From Pseudomonadota bacterium (GTDB taxonomy: Bacteria; Pseudomonadota; Alphaproteobacteria; Caulobacterales; Caulobacteraceae), in contig JAIUNU010000006.1 in NCBI GenBank assembly GCA_020161365.1, positions 124,001 through 188,000 on the forward strand: DNA of 64,000 nt. Direction: 5' to 3'. Each line of letters opens with the position of its first letter. Position 1 is the first letter of the stretch. Shown here piece after piece: positions 7,773 through 16,930 of this stretch. A program made the translations under genes and the position numbers. The notes under the pieces were generated by a model. The model was not told where the DNA came from. It did no database searches and was given only the letters and a program-made list of their open reading frames with translations.

Positions 7773-9443
7773 CTATCCGACTAACGCAGGACTTTTTGCG
7801 GCAGGCTTCGCGGCGGCCTTTTCAAACACGAAGTCCTTGTAGCCGTTTTCCGCAGCCAGACGGCACGCCTCGGCGTATCGCTGGAAGCCACCGGTATACA
7901 TGCTCAAGCCACGCGGCTTGCCGGTGATGTTACCGCCCACGTACCAGGTGTTGGCCTTAGAGACGAGGGTCAGCTCGGCCAAGCCAAAGACGGTGTTCAT
8001 CCAGGCCTCTTCAGCCGCCTCCGTCGGCTCGATCGTCTTGAGGCCTTCCTGCCGCATATGGGTGATCGCGTCGGCGACCCAATCGATGTTCTGCTGGTCC
8101 AGCGTGATGATGTTGGCCAGGGCCGCCGGGCCATTGGGGCCGCAGACCAGGAACAGGTTCGGGAACGACGCGACCATCAGGCCCAGATGGGACTTAGCCC
8201 CATCGCGCCACTTGTCGCGCAGCTGCAACCCGCCACGTCCGACCACGTCGAAGTTCAGCAGGGCGCCCGTCAGCCCGTCATAGCCCGTAGCGAAGATCAG
8301 CACGTCCAGCTCGACCTCGCCCGTTTCGGTCAGCAAGCCGACCGGCGTGATCTTGACGATCGGGCTTTCCAGGCAGTCGTGCAGCGTCACGTGCGGCAGG
8401 TTAAAGGTCTCATAGTAGTTCGTGTCCAGGCAGGGACGGCGGGCGAAGATCGGATAGCCGCGCGGCTTCAGCTTCTCGGCGGTCACCTGATCAGTGACGA
8501 CCTCACTGATCTTGCTGCGTACGAATTCAGCGACCTGCTCATTGGCTTCAGGATTGATCAGGAGATCCGAGAAGGTGCCCAGGAACGCCAGGCCGCCCCG
8601 CGCCCAGGAGTCTTCCATCAAAGCGCGCCGCTGCTCGGGCGTAACACTGAAGAACGGACGGGTCGACTGAGGCCGCACGCCGCCCAGCGGGCTGTTGCGG
8701 GCCACCTGGCGGATGCCGGCGTAGTTGCGCTTGAGCTCGGCTACATAGTCCGGCTCCAGCGTCACATTGCGCATCGGCAGCGTGAAACTGGGGGTGCGCT
8801 GGAAGACCGTAAGGCTGCCGGCGGTCTTGGCGACCTCAGGAACGATCTGGATGCCGGTCGAACCCGTACCGACCAGACCAACGCGCTTGCCCTCGAAGCT
8901 GACCGGCGTATGCGGCCACTTGGCGGCCAGCAGGATCTCGCCCTTGAAGTTTTCAGCGCCGTCGAACGGCACGCCTGTGGGGATCGACAGCGGTCCCGAG
9001 GCCATCACGCAATAGGTCGCCTCGAAGACGCGGCCGTCGTCGACGGTGACGCGCCAGGCATTAGCGGCCTCGTCATAGACAGCGCCCGTGACCCAGGTCT
9101 TGAAGCTGAAGTGGCGACGCAGATCCAGGCGATCGGCGACAAAATTGGCGTAGGCCAGAATCTCGGTCTGAGCGGCGAACTGCTCGCTCCAGGTCCATTC
9201 CTGCTCAATCTCTGGAGAGAACGAATAGCAATAGTCCAGGCTCATCAGGTCGCAACGCGCGCCGGGATAGCGGTTCCAGTACCAGACACCGCCGACATCG
9301 CCGCCGGCCTCGAAGCCCTGGACGCTCAGGCCCATGCTGCTCAGCTTGTGGACGGCGTACATGCCGCCAAAGCCGGCGCCGATCACAAGCGCATCGATGC
9401 GCGTCGGCTGTTGGTCGGCGGTCGGTTGTTGCGACGCGGTCAT
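7773..9443 (-). CDS. Baeyer-Villiger-type flavin monooxygenase with altered fingerprint
   Basis: Class B flavoprotein monooxygenases use FAD and NADPH to insert oxygen next to a ketone. This 556-aa protein has GAGFGG (22-27), the GGVWYWNRYPGARCD motif, the second nucleotide site LVGTGSTGIQ and a late FATGYD. The type I fingerprint FxGxxxHxxxWP is present as FKGEILLAAKWP (166-177), so the conserved His is Leu172. I chose the ATG at 9443, with a GGGAG ribosome binding site, over an upstream frame start at 9503. It is divergent from the TesB-like gene, with operator 9524-9537 between them. It could oxidise a cyclic ketone to a lactone or have drifted in reaction type. Confidence 0.85.
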   Translation of the reverse strand: MTASQQPTADQQPTRIDALVIGAGFGGMYAVHKLSSMGLSVQGFEAGGDVGGVWYWNRYPGARCDLMSLDYCYSFSPEIEQEWTWSEQFAAQTEILAYANFVADRLDLRRHFSFKTWVTGAVYDEAANAWRVTVDDGRVFEATYCVMASGPLSIPTGVPFDGAENFKGEILLAAKWPHTPVSFEGKRVGLVGTGSTGIQIVPEVAKTAGSLTVFQRTPSFTLPMRNVTLEPDYVAELKRNYAGIRQVARNSPLGGVRPQSTRPFFSVTPEQRRALMEDSWARGGLAFLGTFSDLLINPEANEQVAEFVRSKISEVVTDQVTAEKLKPRGYPIFARRPCLDTNYYETFNLPHVTLHDCLESPIVKITPVGLLTETGEVELDVLIFATGYDGLTGALLNFDVVGRGGLQLRDKWRDGAKSHLGLMVASFPNLFLVCGPNGPAALANIITLDQQNIDWVADAITHMRQEGLKTIEPTEAAEEAWMNTVFGLAELTLVSKANTWYVGGNITGKPRGLSMYTGGFQRYAEACRLAAENGYKDFVFEKAAAKPAAKSPALVG

Positions 9444-9523
9444 GGCGATCTCCCTCAGGAACGTCCCCCTTGTCGCGGCGACGCCCCAGCCTCGGCCAGC
9501 CATCGCCGCCTTGGCGCTCGAAC

Positions 9524-9537
9524 ATCACGGATGTGTC
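9524..9537. promoter_or_regulatory. Cluster operator copy 1 (monooxygenase / thioesterase promoters)
   Basis: ATCAC-GGAT-GTGTC, a variant of the ATCAC-N4-G(T/C)GAT palindrome. It lies 81 bp upstream of the monooxygenase start and 107 bp upstream of the TesB-like gene. Confidence 0.6.
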
Positions 9538-9643
9538 TGTTGAAGACCTAGCGCGCCTTGCCCTTGATCGAATCCCGCCGCATGTCGAATGGCTGACCCT
9601 GGCGCTCCATGACCACAGGCCGGACGCCGGGAGAAAAGAGCGC

Positions 9644-10495
9644 ATGAACGACGACAACGCCGCGAAGCCGCCGCAGGGCTCGCCTCCGCTGCGCCTGATG
9701 CGCTTTGAAGCCGCGCCGGGTTCAGTGCGTCAGACGCTGATCGCCGATCGTCGCCTGTGTGTTGGACCACCCGGCAACGTCTTCGTCTTTGGCGGCGTCC
9801 TTTTTGGCTCGGCCCTCGCCGTGCTGGAGGACCATCTGCAGCGCCCCGTCATCTGGTCCACGATCCAGTTCCTGGGCCCTTTGCGTTCAGAGGAAACGCT
9901 GGAGCTGACCGTCGAGGCGCTTGGCCCCGGCCGGACAATCTCCCAAGCTCGCGTCATGGGCCGCGTCGGGGATCGCGAGATCTTCCTGGCCACCGCCGCG
10001 CTGGGGGTGCGGGACGAGCCCCTGGACCATTGCTGGGACAAGGCGCCGGACGTTCCTCCGCCCGAGGCCTGCGAAACGGCCAAGCTTTGGCCGTATGGCC
10101 AGGAACCCGGCACGCTGCTGGAGACCCTGGAGATGCGGATCGTGCCGGGCGCCTTCGCCGAAACCGAGCCCACGGGCCAGCTGGCCGATAACGGCCGGAC
10201 GGTGTTCTGGGTGCGGGCCCGTCAAGACCTGCCGATGGACATCAGCGTGCTGGCGCTGTTTGGCGACTTCACCCCCTACGCGCTGAGCAAGGCGCTGGGC
10301 GGCGGCTTGGGCGGCGTCAGCCTGGACAACACTCTGCGAGTGCTGCGAAGGGTCGAAACCGACTGGATCCTGTGCGATGCGCGGATCCAGGGCATCCGGT
10401 CTGGGTTCGCGCACGGCGACATCCGCCTGTTCGCGCGGACCGGCGAACTGATGGCGATCGGCGGCCAGTCGATGAACGCCTGGCCGCCGCGCTGA
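9644..10495 (+). CDS. TesB-like acyl-CoA thioesterase (double hotdog)
   Basis: A 283-aa protein with two hotdog-like halves, as in acyl-CoA thioesterase II, which releases free acid from acyl-CoA. GNVFVFGGVLFGSAL is the first-half helix, and SLDNTLRVLRR resembles the TesB active-site segment carrying the catalytic Asp. I chose the ATG at 9644 after GGAGAAAAGAG; upstream frame residues overlap the operator. In the cluster it may release CoA from dead-end intermediates. It is convergent with the CoA ligase gene. Confidence 0.7.
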   Translation: MNDDNAAKPPQGSPPLRLMRFEAAPGSVRQTLIADRRLCVGPPGNVFVFGGVLFGSALAVLEDHLQRPVIWSTIQFLGPLRSEETLELTVEALGPGRTISQARVMGRVGDREIFLATAALGVRDEPLDHCWDKAPDVPPPEACETAKLWPYGQEPGTLLETLEMRIVPGAFAETEPTGQLADNGRTVFWVRARQDLPMDISVLALFGDFTPYALSKALGGGLGGVSLDNTLRVLRRVETDWILCDARIQGIRSGFAHGDIRLFARTGELMAIGGQSMNAWPPR

Positions 10496-10505
10496 GGCCT
10501 GAACC

Positions 10506-12104
10506 TCAGGCCGTCTCGGCCGCCAAGGCTATGGCGGTGCGATAGTCGGCCTTGCCGCTCTCGTGTCGCGGCACGGTGTCGACCAGGATGAAACGCTTCG
10601 GGTGCTTGTAGGCGGACAAGGCCTGGGAAAGGCCTGCGCGAACCTTCGCCTCGTCAAACACGCCGTCGGCTTTCAGGATCGCCACGACGATCTTGCCCCA
10701 CTTGTCGTCAGGCTGGCCGACCACCAGCACGTCCGCCACACCCGGCTGCAGCTTCAGCGCCTCCTCGACCTCCTCGGGGAAGACCTTCTCGCCGCCGGTG
10801 TTGATCGACAGGTTGCCTCGGCCGATCAGGGTGAACTGATTGGGCGGCATCCAGCGGGCGAAGTCGCCGGGCACGGCGTAGCGCACCCCGTCGATCACAC
10901 GATAGGTGGCCGCCGTCTTCTCCGGATCGCCGAAATAGCCATTGGCCATCGCGCCGCTGCGGGCGATGAAGCCCTCGGACGGACGGTCCTTCGGCATGAC
11001 GGCGCCCGTATCCGGGTCGATCAGAACGGTCAGGGGTGCGGCGTCGAACACGCCGGTCTCCGGAATCTTGCCCGCCTTGGCCACCGAGTAGCCCAGGCCA
11101 GAGGCTTCCGACGCGCCCAGAATGTCGACCAGCGCAATGTTGGGCATGTGCCGCAGCAGCCCCTCCTTGACCTCCTTGGACCAGGTGAGCCCCGCTGAGC
11201 TGATGGCGCGCATGCTGGATAGGTCATAGGCGCCCGGCGCGTCGTCCAACGACTTCAACATGGGCTTGGCGAAGACGTCGCCGACGATCGAGACCCGCGT
11301 GGCGCGGTGCGTCTCGACCTCGCGCCACAGCTGGGCCGCGTCGAACCGGTCGCCGGACAGGATGATCGCCGTCCCGCCGTTGAGCAGGTCACCCATGGCC
11401 GAATTGCTGCCCGAGCCGTGCATCAGCGGACAGGCCGGAATGATCCGGCTGTCGGTGGCGCGGACGGTCTCCAGGTGCTCTTCCATGGTCTGGGGGACAC
11501 GGGCGATCAGCGGCGACTCCAGCTGGACGCGCCGGGACTGATCGGTGGACCAATGCACGCCCTTGGGCTTGCCGGTTGTACCGCCGGTGTAGAGCAGATA
11601 GCCGTCGTCGGCCGATCGGGTGGTGTCCAGAGGCGTGCCGTCGCCGGTCCGCGCCAGGGTTTCGTAGGACAGCACGCCGTCCAGGGTCGCTTCCGGCGCG
11701 CGCTCGTTCTCAATGCGCACCCAGCCATGCACGCCGGGCAGTCGCTCCTGCAACGACGCCAGCATCCCGTCAAAGTCCGACTGGTAGAACAGCACCTCGG
11801 CGTTGCAGTCGTTTAGGACATAGGCGATCTCGTCGGCCGTGTAGCGGTAGTTCAGATTGACGGTCAGCAGGCGCGCCTTCACGCCGGCGACCAGGAACTC
11901 CAGATAGGCTGGGTGATTGCGGCACAGGATGCCGATCCGGGCGTCCGGCTTGAGGCCAAGATCGATCAAGGCCTTGGCCAGATTGTTGGTGCGGCGATCA
12001 AACTCGCCCCAGCTGACGACCACATCGCGCCAGATCAGGGCCGGACGCTCGGGCGGCACGGCGCGCGCCACCGCGTCGAAGATGTCACCATAGTTCCAAT
12101 TCAC
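10506..12104 (-). CDS. Acyl-CoA synthetase (AMP-forming)
   Basis: A 532-aa ANL-superfamily ligase that activates a carboxylic acid through an acyl-AMP. The P-loop YTGGTTGKPKGVHWS is present, as are the ALVDILGASEASG and GRGNLSINTGGEKVFPEEVEE core motifs and the C-terminal catalytic Lys in RHESGKADYRTA. The GTG start at 12104 is preferred because GGGAGG precedes it and the 25 residues upstream look non-coding. The N terminus and the HWS variant resemble ligases used for steroid or other bulky acids, but this is only an impression. It shares operator 12188-12201 with the divergent Old Yellow Enzyme gene. Confidence 0.88.
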   Translation of the reverse strand: MNWNYGDIFDAVARAVPPERPALIWRDVVVSWGEFDRRTNNLAKALIDLGLKPDARIGILCRNHPAYLEFLVAGVKARLLTVNLNYRYTADEIAYVLNDCNAEVLFYQSDFDGMLASLQERLPGVHGWVRIENERAPEATLDGVLSYETLARTGDGTPLDTTRSADDGYLLYTGGTTGKPKGVHWSTDQSRRVQLESPLIARVPQTMEEHLETVRATDSRIIPACPLMHGSGSNSAMGDLLNGGTAIILSGDRFDAAQLWREVETHRATRVSIVGDVFAKPMLKSLDDAPGAYDLSSMRAISSAGLTWSKEVKEGLLRHMPNIALVDILGASEASGLGYSVAKAGKIPETGVFDAAPLTVLIDPDTGAVMPKDRPSEGFIARSGAMANGYFGDPEKTAATYRVIDGVRYAVPGDFARWMPPNQFTLIGRGNLSINTGGEKVFPEEVEEALKLQPGVADVLVVGQPDDKWGKIVVAILKADGVFDEAKVRAGLSQALSAYKHPKRFILVDTVPRHESGKADYRTAIALAAETA

Positions 12105-12187
12105 GGCGGCCTCCCGGGTCTCTTTGCCAGAAGGTCTAAGGGGGAGGCGCAGGCGGCGGCCTGCAGGCGGAGCGGCCAAGCCGATAA

Positions 12188-12201
12188 ATCACGTGGGTGA
12201 T
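12188..12201. promoter_or_regulatory. Cluster operator copy 2 (ligase / Old Yellow Enzyme promoters)
   Basis: ATCAC-GTGG-GTGAT, with perfect half sites. It is centred between the divergent ligase (start 12104) and Old Yellow Enzyme (start 12300). Confidence 0.75.
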
Positions 12202-12299
12202 GCGCGCGGTTCAATCGCGAACTTTGATGCCCCCACCACCCTGCGCGCCTAGTCGTGGCCAAAACCCAGCCAAGGCCTAAGCCCCCCGGAGGATTCGCA

Positions 12300-13403
12300 G
12301 TGTCCACGTCCCTGCTCTTCGCGCCAACCACGGTGGCGGGTCTTTCGCTGCGCAATCGCGTGGTCATGTCGCCCATGACCCGACGCTTCTCGCCCGGCGG
12401 CGTGCCGGACCAGGCGGTGGCGGACTACTACCGCCGCCGCGCTGAGGCCGGCGTGGGCGTGATCATCACCGAAGGCGTCGCGATCGACCATCCGGCGGCC
12501 GTCGACCACGCGGACATCCCCAACTTCCACGGCCCCGCGCTGGACCAATGGAAGACGATCGCCGCGTCGGTGACCTCGGTGGGCGCGGCGTTTATTCCCC
12601 AGCTCTGGCACATCGGGGGCCACCGCTCCCTCACCGCCGCCCCGCCGAACGCCGGCGCGCCGTCGATTTCGCCCTCCGGCGTCTACAGGCCCGGCAAAGC
12701 TTTCGGAACGCCCGCGACCGAGGCCGAGATCGAAGCGGTGATCCAGGTCTACGCCCAAGGCGCGCGGGACGCGGCGGCGATTGGGGCCAGCGGCGTCGAG
12801 ATCCATGGCGCCCACGGCTACCTGATCGACCAGTTCTTCTGGTCGGCCACCAACCAGCGCAGCGACCGCTATGGCGGCGACATGATCGAGCGCCTTCGTT
12901 TCGCCATCGAGGTGATCAAGGCCTGCCGCGCAGCGGTGGGGCCAAACTTCCCGATCTTCTTCCGCTACTCCCAGTTCAAGCAGGTCGACTACACGGCGCG
13001 CCTTTGCCAATCGCCCGACGAACTGGCGGCCTTCCTCCAGCCGCTGGTCGACGCCGGTGTCGATGTTTTCGACTGCTCGCAACGGCGCTTCTGGGAACCG
13101 GAGTTCGAGGGCTCGCCGCTGAACCTGGCCGGCTGGACCAAGACACTGACCGGCAAGCCGACCATGACCGTCGGCTCCGTCGGTCTGGACGGCGATGTCG
13201 TCGCCAGCCTGCGGGAGGGCGTCGATGTCATCAACGCCTCCTCGCTCGACAAGCTGGACGTGATGCTGGACCGCGGGGACTTCGATCTCGTCGGCGTGGG
13301 GCGCGCCCTGCTGGCCGACCCGCGTTGGGTGGAAAAGGTCCGAGACGGCGAGACCGACGGACTGGTCGGTTTCACGCGCGCGGCGCTCGAAACGCTCGTT
13401 TGA
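12300..13403 (+). CDS. Old Yellow Enzyme family NADH:flavin oxidoreductase
   Basis: A 367-aa FMN TIM-barrel ene-reductase that reduces activated C=C bonds such as enones. Landmarks are NRVVMSPMTRRF at the N terminus, IPQLWHIGG, and EIHGAHGYLIDQFFW with a His-x-x-His pair instead of the His-x-x-Asn of classical OYE, and VGVGRALLADP for phosphate binding. No iron-sulfur cysteine cluster or C-terminal extension is present. I chose the GTG at 12300 because GGAGGA (12288-12293) precedes it. In context it may saturate an enone before ring cleavage. It overlaps no neighbour, and operator 3 begins 4 bp after its stop. Confidence 0.88.
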   Translation: MSTSLLFAPTTVAGLSLRNRVVMSPMTRRFSPGGVPDQAVADYYRRRAEAGVGVIITEGVAIDHPAAVDHADIPNFHGPALDQWKTIAASVTSVGAAFIPQLWHIGGHRSLTAAPPNAGAPSISPSGVYRPGKAFGTPATEAEIEAVIQVYAQGARDAAAIGASGVEIHGAHGYLIDQFFWSATNQRSDRYGGDMIERLRFAIEVIKACRAAVGPNFPIFFRYSQFKQVDYTARLCQSPDELAAFLQPLVDAGVDVFDCSQRRFWEPEFEGSPLNLAGWTKTLTGKPTMTVGSVGLDGDVVASLREGVDVINASSLDKLDVMLDRGDFDLVGVGRALLADPRWVEKVRDGETDGLVGFTRAALETLV

Positions 13404-13406
13404 TCC

Positions 13407-13420
13407 ATCACCCATGTGAT
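13407..13420. promoter_or_regulatory. Cluster operator copy 3 (SDR-lactonase-ACAD operon)
   Basis: ATCAC-CCAT-GTGAT, with perfect half sites, 79 bp upstream of the SDR start at 13499. Confidence 0.75.
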
Positions 13421-13498
13421 TAGCGCCGCCTAAGACGATCGGATGTCCATCCCATCGGCGCGCTGGCGTTTTCTGGCGTCATGAGAAGGAACCCCGGC

Positions 13499-14224
13499 AT
13501 GCCGCAACTGGCCATGGTGACCGGCGCCGCACAGGGCATCGGACGCGCCATCGTCGAGCGCCTTGGCGCAGATGGCTTCGACATCCTGGCGCTGGACGCC
13601 GACGAGGTTCAGCTTTCGCAGTCTGCGCACGACTGGCGTACGGCTGGACTGACAGTCCGCACCGCCGCCGTCGACTGCCGCGACCGCGCGGCGGTGATCA
13701 AGGCTCTGGACGGGATCGAGGCGGTGAACGTCCTCGTAAACAACGCGGGTGTCAGCGGCATTCTCGACCCGATCGGACAGGTTGACCGGGCGGGCTGCGA
13801 CCGCGTGATGAGCATCAATCTGCTGGCGACGATCCGTGTCGCGCAGGAGGCCGTGCGGCGCATGCCGGACGGCGGCAGCATCATCAACATCGCCTCGCGA
13901 GGCTATCTCGGCGGCGCCGGCGCGGCCCACTACGTCGCGTCCAAGGCCGCCGTTGTGTCTCTCACAAGGGCCATGGCGATCGAGCTGCGCTGGCGCGGCG
14001 TGCGCGTGAATGCGGTCGCGCCGGGCATGGTCGACACCCGCATGATCGACGGCTTTGGCGACATGCTGGGCGCCCTCAAGCGCATGGAGCCGACAGGGGC
14101 GCCCGCCAACCCGACCGAAATCGCCGCCATCGTCAGTGTCCTGGCCGGGCAAGACGCCAGCTTCGTCAACGGCCAGATCCTGATGGCCGACGGCGGGAAA
14201 TCCTTGGGACTGCCGCCACTATGA
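13499..14224 (+). CDS. Short-chain dehydrogenase/reductase
   Basis: A 241-aa classical SDR, an NAD(P)-dependent alcohol/ketone oxidoreductase. It has the cofactor motif TGAAQGIG, NNAG, catalytic Ser in NIASRGYL and YVASK with catalytic Tyr and Lys. I chose the ATG at 13499, with AGAAGGA 8 bp upstream, over the in-frame ATG at 13481. First gene of a five-gene operon: each of the next two starts overlaps the preceding stop as ATGA, then follow two dehydrogenases. It probably oxidises a cyclic alcohol to the ketone. Confidence 0.9.
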   Translation: MPQLAMVTGAAQGIGRAIVERLGADGFDILALDADEVQLSQSAHDWRTAGLTVRTAAVDCRDRAAVIKALDGIEAVNVLVNNAGVSGILDPIGQVDRAGCDRVMSINLLATIRVAQEAVRRMPDGGSIINIASRGYLGGAGAAHYVASKAAVVSLTRAMAIELRWRGVRVNAVAPGMVDTRMIDGFGDMLGALKRMEPTGAPANPTEIAAIVSVLAGQDASFVNGQILMADGGKSLGLPPL

Positions 14225-14859
14225 CGACATCCAACCCTACGATCGTGGTCATCGGCCAGGGACCGGTCGCCGAGGCGATTCCGAGCCGCTTCAGCGCCGG
14301 CGCCAGAGGCGTCATCACCCTGCCCCACCCCGACGCGGGGGCGATCAAGGCGCTGGAGAACGGCCTGGACGCCGCGGTGATCGTGGCGCCGCCCGCTCCC
14401 TCGCCGTCGCTGCTTCTCGACATAGACGACGCGCGGCTGGACGCCCAACTGTCGCACTTCACCGACCTGTTCGAAGCCCTGGGCGCCCTACTGGGTCGCT
14501 TGAACCCGAAGGGCGCGATCGTGCTGGTGGGCGACCGGGGCTATCTGGGCGCCTGGGGCGCAGCGGACGCCTGCGCCTTCTCCGGCGCCTATGTCGCGCT
14601 GATGCGGTGCGTGACCCTGGAAGGCTTTGGCGCGGGCCATCGCGCCAACTGCATCGCCCTGGATCTGGCTCAGGACGGCGCCGGCGTGGATCCCGACGAG
14701 ATCGCGGATCTTGCCGTCCACCTCGCCTCGCCCGCCGGCCAGGCCATCAACGGCGAGATCATCCTGGCCAATCGCGGCCGCAGCCTGCGCGTGCGCGAAG
14801 CCAAGGATCGCCGCGCGGACTTCGCCAAGACCGCCCCCAGCAAAGGAACGTCCCAATGA
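14221..14859 (+). CDS. SDR-like protein lacking the catalytic triad
   Basis: At 212 aa it aligns with its upstream neighbour around RGYLGAWGAADACAFSGAYV against RGYLGGAGAAHYVASKAAVV. At the catalytic Ser, Tyr and Lys positions it has Asp, Ala and Ser. The N-terminal glycine motif is GQGPVAE rather than TGxxxGIG, and NNAG is absent. The likely origin is tandem duplication followed by loss of catalysis. It may be a partner subunit or ligand-binding protein for the active SDR. It overlaps both neighbours by 4 bp, so all three are probably made together. Confidence 0.7.
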   Translation: MTTSNPTIVVIGQGPVAEAIPSRFSAGARGVITLPHPDAGAIKALENGLDAAVIVAPPAPSPSLLLDIDDARLDAQLSHFTDLFEALGALLGRLNPKGAIVLVGDRGYLGAWGAADACAFSGAYVALMRCVTLEGFGAGHRANCIALDLAQDGAGVDPDEIADLAVHLASPAGQAINGEIILANRGRSLRVREAKDRRADFAKTAPSKGTSQ

Positions 14860-15737
14860 CCGTCACCGTCGAGATCATCGGCAAGGAGCGCTGCCGGCTG
14901 GGCGAGTCGCCCCTGTGGGACGCCGACGCCGGTGTGCTCTACTGGGTCGACAGCATGGCGCCGGCCATTTGGCGCTTTGACCCCGTCACGGGCGAGCAGT
15001 CGTCCTTCCCCGCGCCCAAGCCCATCGGCAGCATCGTGCTGGGTCGTCCGGGCGAGCTGATCACCGGCTTGGCGGACGGCGCCTATCGCGTCCAGCTGGA
15101 TACCGGAAGCTTCATACCGATCGCTCTGCCCACCGGCCTGGCCCCAACTGAGCGCTTCAACGACGGCAAGGCCGACCGGCAGGGCCGGTTCGTCACCGGC
15201 ACGATGGCGATGCACAACGAGACCGGACGGATCGGCAAGCTCTACCGCTTCTCGGCCGGCGGGGCCTGGGAAGTGCTGCCGACCGAGCCGATCGAGATCG
15301 CCAACAGCACCTGTTTCAGCCCGAACGGCGACACGCTCTATTTCGCCGACAGCCTGCGCCACATGGTCTGGGCGTTCAGCTATGACCCCGAGACTGGCGC
15401 GGTCGGCGAGAAGCGCGACTTCTTCGACACATCGGGCTTCAACAGCGCCCCAGACGGGGCCACGGTCGACGCCGAGGGCCATATCTGGCTGGCCCTGGTA
15501 CAGGCCCAGAAACTGATCCGCATCTCACCGGACGGCCGCTTGGATCGGGTCGTCGAGAGCCCCGCACCCTTCTGCTCTTGCCCGGCCTTCGGCGGCGAAG
15601 ACCTCGACATTCTTTACGTGACCTCGATCTCCGACAGCGGCGGCCGCCTGAAGACGGACGCCGACGCTTCAGGTCGCCTGATGGCGTTCCACGGCCTTGG
15701 CGTGCGCGGCATCGCCGAGACCCGTTGTTTCCTCTGA
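14856..15737 (+). CDS. SMP-30/gluconolactonase family protein (putative lactone hydrolase)
   Basis: A 293-aa six-bladed beta-propeller of the SMP-30 family, metal-dependent lactonases. The metal-site motifs are visible: CRLGESPLWDA (Glu), ERFNDGKADRQGRF (Asn, Asp), IANSTCFSPNG with Asn, and YFADS (Asp). With Baeyer-Villiger-type enzymes in the same regulon, hydrolysis of the lactone they would make is an attractive role. No signal peptide, so it acts in the cytoplasm. The ATGA overlap with the preceding gene indicates operon translation. Confidence 0.82.
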   Translation: MTVTVEIIGKERCRLGESPLWDADAGVLYWVDSMAPAIWRFDPVTGEQSSFPAPKPIGSIVLGRPGELITGLADGAYRVQLDTGSFIPIALPTGLAPTERFNDGKADRQGRFVTGTMAMHNETGRIGKLYRFSAGGAWEVLPTEPIEIANSTCFSPNGDTLYFADSLRHMVWAFSYDPETGAVGEKRDFFDTSGFNSAPDGATVDAEGHIWLALVQAQKLIRISPDGRLDRVVESPAPFCSCPAFGGEDLDILYVTSISDSGGRLKTDADASGRLMAFHGLGVRGIAETRCFL

Positions 15738-15750
15738 CCCGTGGTGAACC

Positions 15751-16923
15751 ATGAATCTTGACCTGACCCCGGAGCAGTCCGCCTTCCGCGACGAGGTGCG
15801 CGCCTTCTTCGCCGAGAACGTCCCTGAATCGTTCAAGAGCCGGGTTCGCGCCGGCATGCGCCTTGAGCCTCACGAGTTCACCCAATGGCAAAAGCTGCTG
15901 CACGCGCGCGGCTGGGGCGCCCCGTCCTGGCCTAAGGAATACGGCGGCACGGGCTGGGACCCGACCCAGCTCTACATCTTCGAGACCGAGGCCTCGCGCG
16001 CCGACGCCCCGGTGCAGTTCCACCAAGGCCTGGAGCTGATCGGTCCGATCATCTTCACCTTCGGCAGCCCTGAGCAGAAGGCCAAGTATCTGCCAGCCAT
16101 CGTCTCGGGCGACGACTGGTGGTGCCAGGGCTATTCCGAACCCAACTCCGGCTCCGACCTGGCGTCGCTGTCGACCCGCGCGGTGCGGGACGGCAATGAG
16201 TACGTGATCAACGGCCAGAAGGCCTGGACCAGCTACGCCCATGTGGCGAACCGGATGTTCCTGCTGGCTCGCACCGATCCCGACGCGCGCAAGCAGGCCG
16301 GCATCTCGCTGTTCCTGATCGACATCGACACGCCCGGCGTGACGATCCGCCCGGTCGTGACCATGGACGAGATCCACCACACCAATGAGGTGTTCCTCGA
16401 CAACGTGCGTGTCCCGCCGTCGGCCCTGCTGGGCGAGGAAGGCATGGGCTGGAGCTACGGCAAGGTGCTGCTGGATCGCGAGCGCGGCGTCACCGCCGCC
16501 ACGACCACGCGTCTGGCCCAGCAACTGCGCGGCGCCCGCAAGGTAGCCGCTGAGACCATGCTAGGCGGGCGCAGCCTGCTGGACGATCCCCGCGTCGCCG
16601 ATCGCCTGGCGCAGTTCGAACTGGAAGTCATGGCCCTGGAAGGCATGGTCATGCGGACCATGGCCGAGGCCACTTCGGGCCAGGACTCCGGTCCTCGTGC
16701 CTCGATGATCAAGATCCGCTGGTCCGAGCTGCTGCAGCAGATCACCGAGTACTGGGTCGAGCTGCAAGGCTACGGCGCCATGGCCTTCGCTCCGCTCGGC
16801 CCGTTCGAGGCGCCCGACGCCTGGGCGGCCAAGGGGATGATCTATTCGAGGGTCACCAGCATCTACGGCGGCTCGAACGAAATCCAACGCAACATCATCG
16901 CCCGTCGGGCGCTCGGTCTCTGA
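15751..16923 (+). CDS. Acyl-CoA dehydrogenase, subunit-like (pair member 1)
   Basis: A 390-aa acyl-CoA dehydrogenase with CQGYSEPNSGSDLASL for FAD/substrate binding. At the usual catalytic site it has SIYGGSNEIQRNIIA, with Gly where short-chain enzymes have Glu. This form is typical of one partner in FadE26/27- or ChsE-like heteromeric dehydrogenases acting on bulky CoA thioesters. The next gene, 7 bp downstream, is a divergent dehydrogenase of the type expected for the other partner. Heteromer formation is inferred. Confidence 0.88.
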   Translation: MNLDLTPEQSAFRDEVRAFFAENVPESFKSRVRAGMRLEPHEFTQWQKLLHARGWGAPSWPKEYGGTGWDPTQLYIFETEASRADAPVQFHQGLELIGPIIFTFGSPEQKAKYLPAIVSGDDWWCQGYSEPNSGSDLASLSTRAVRDGNEYVINGQKAWTSYAHVANRMFLLARTDPDARKQAGISLFLIDIDTPGVTIRPVVTMDEIHHTNEVFLDNVRVPPSALLGEEGMGWSYGKVLLDRERGVTAATTTRLAQQLRGARKVAAETMLGGRSLLDDPRVADRLAQFELEVMALEGMVMRTMAEATSGQDSGPRASMIKIRWSELLQQITEYWVELQGYGAMAFAPLGPFEAPDAWAAKGMIYSRVTSIYGGSNEIQRNIIARRALGL

Positions 16924-16930
16924 GGTCCCC

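Noticed and set aside
8058..9551. 497-codon plus-strand open frame over the first monooxygenase
   Set aside because: It is antisense to a protein with clear flavin motifs; the translation is His/Arg/Gln-rich without any motif. Long shadow frames are expected at this GC content.
12249..13415. 388-codon minus-strand frame over the Old Yellow Enzyme gene
   Set aside because: Antisense of a well-marked enzyme; composition is typical of a shadow frame.
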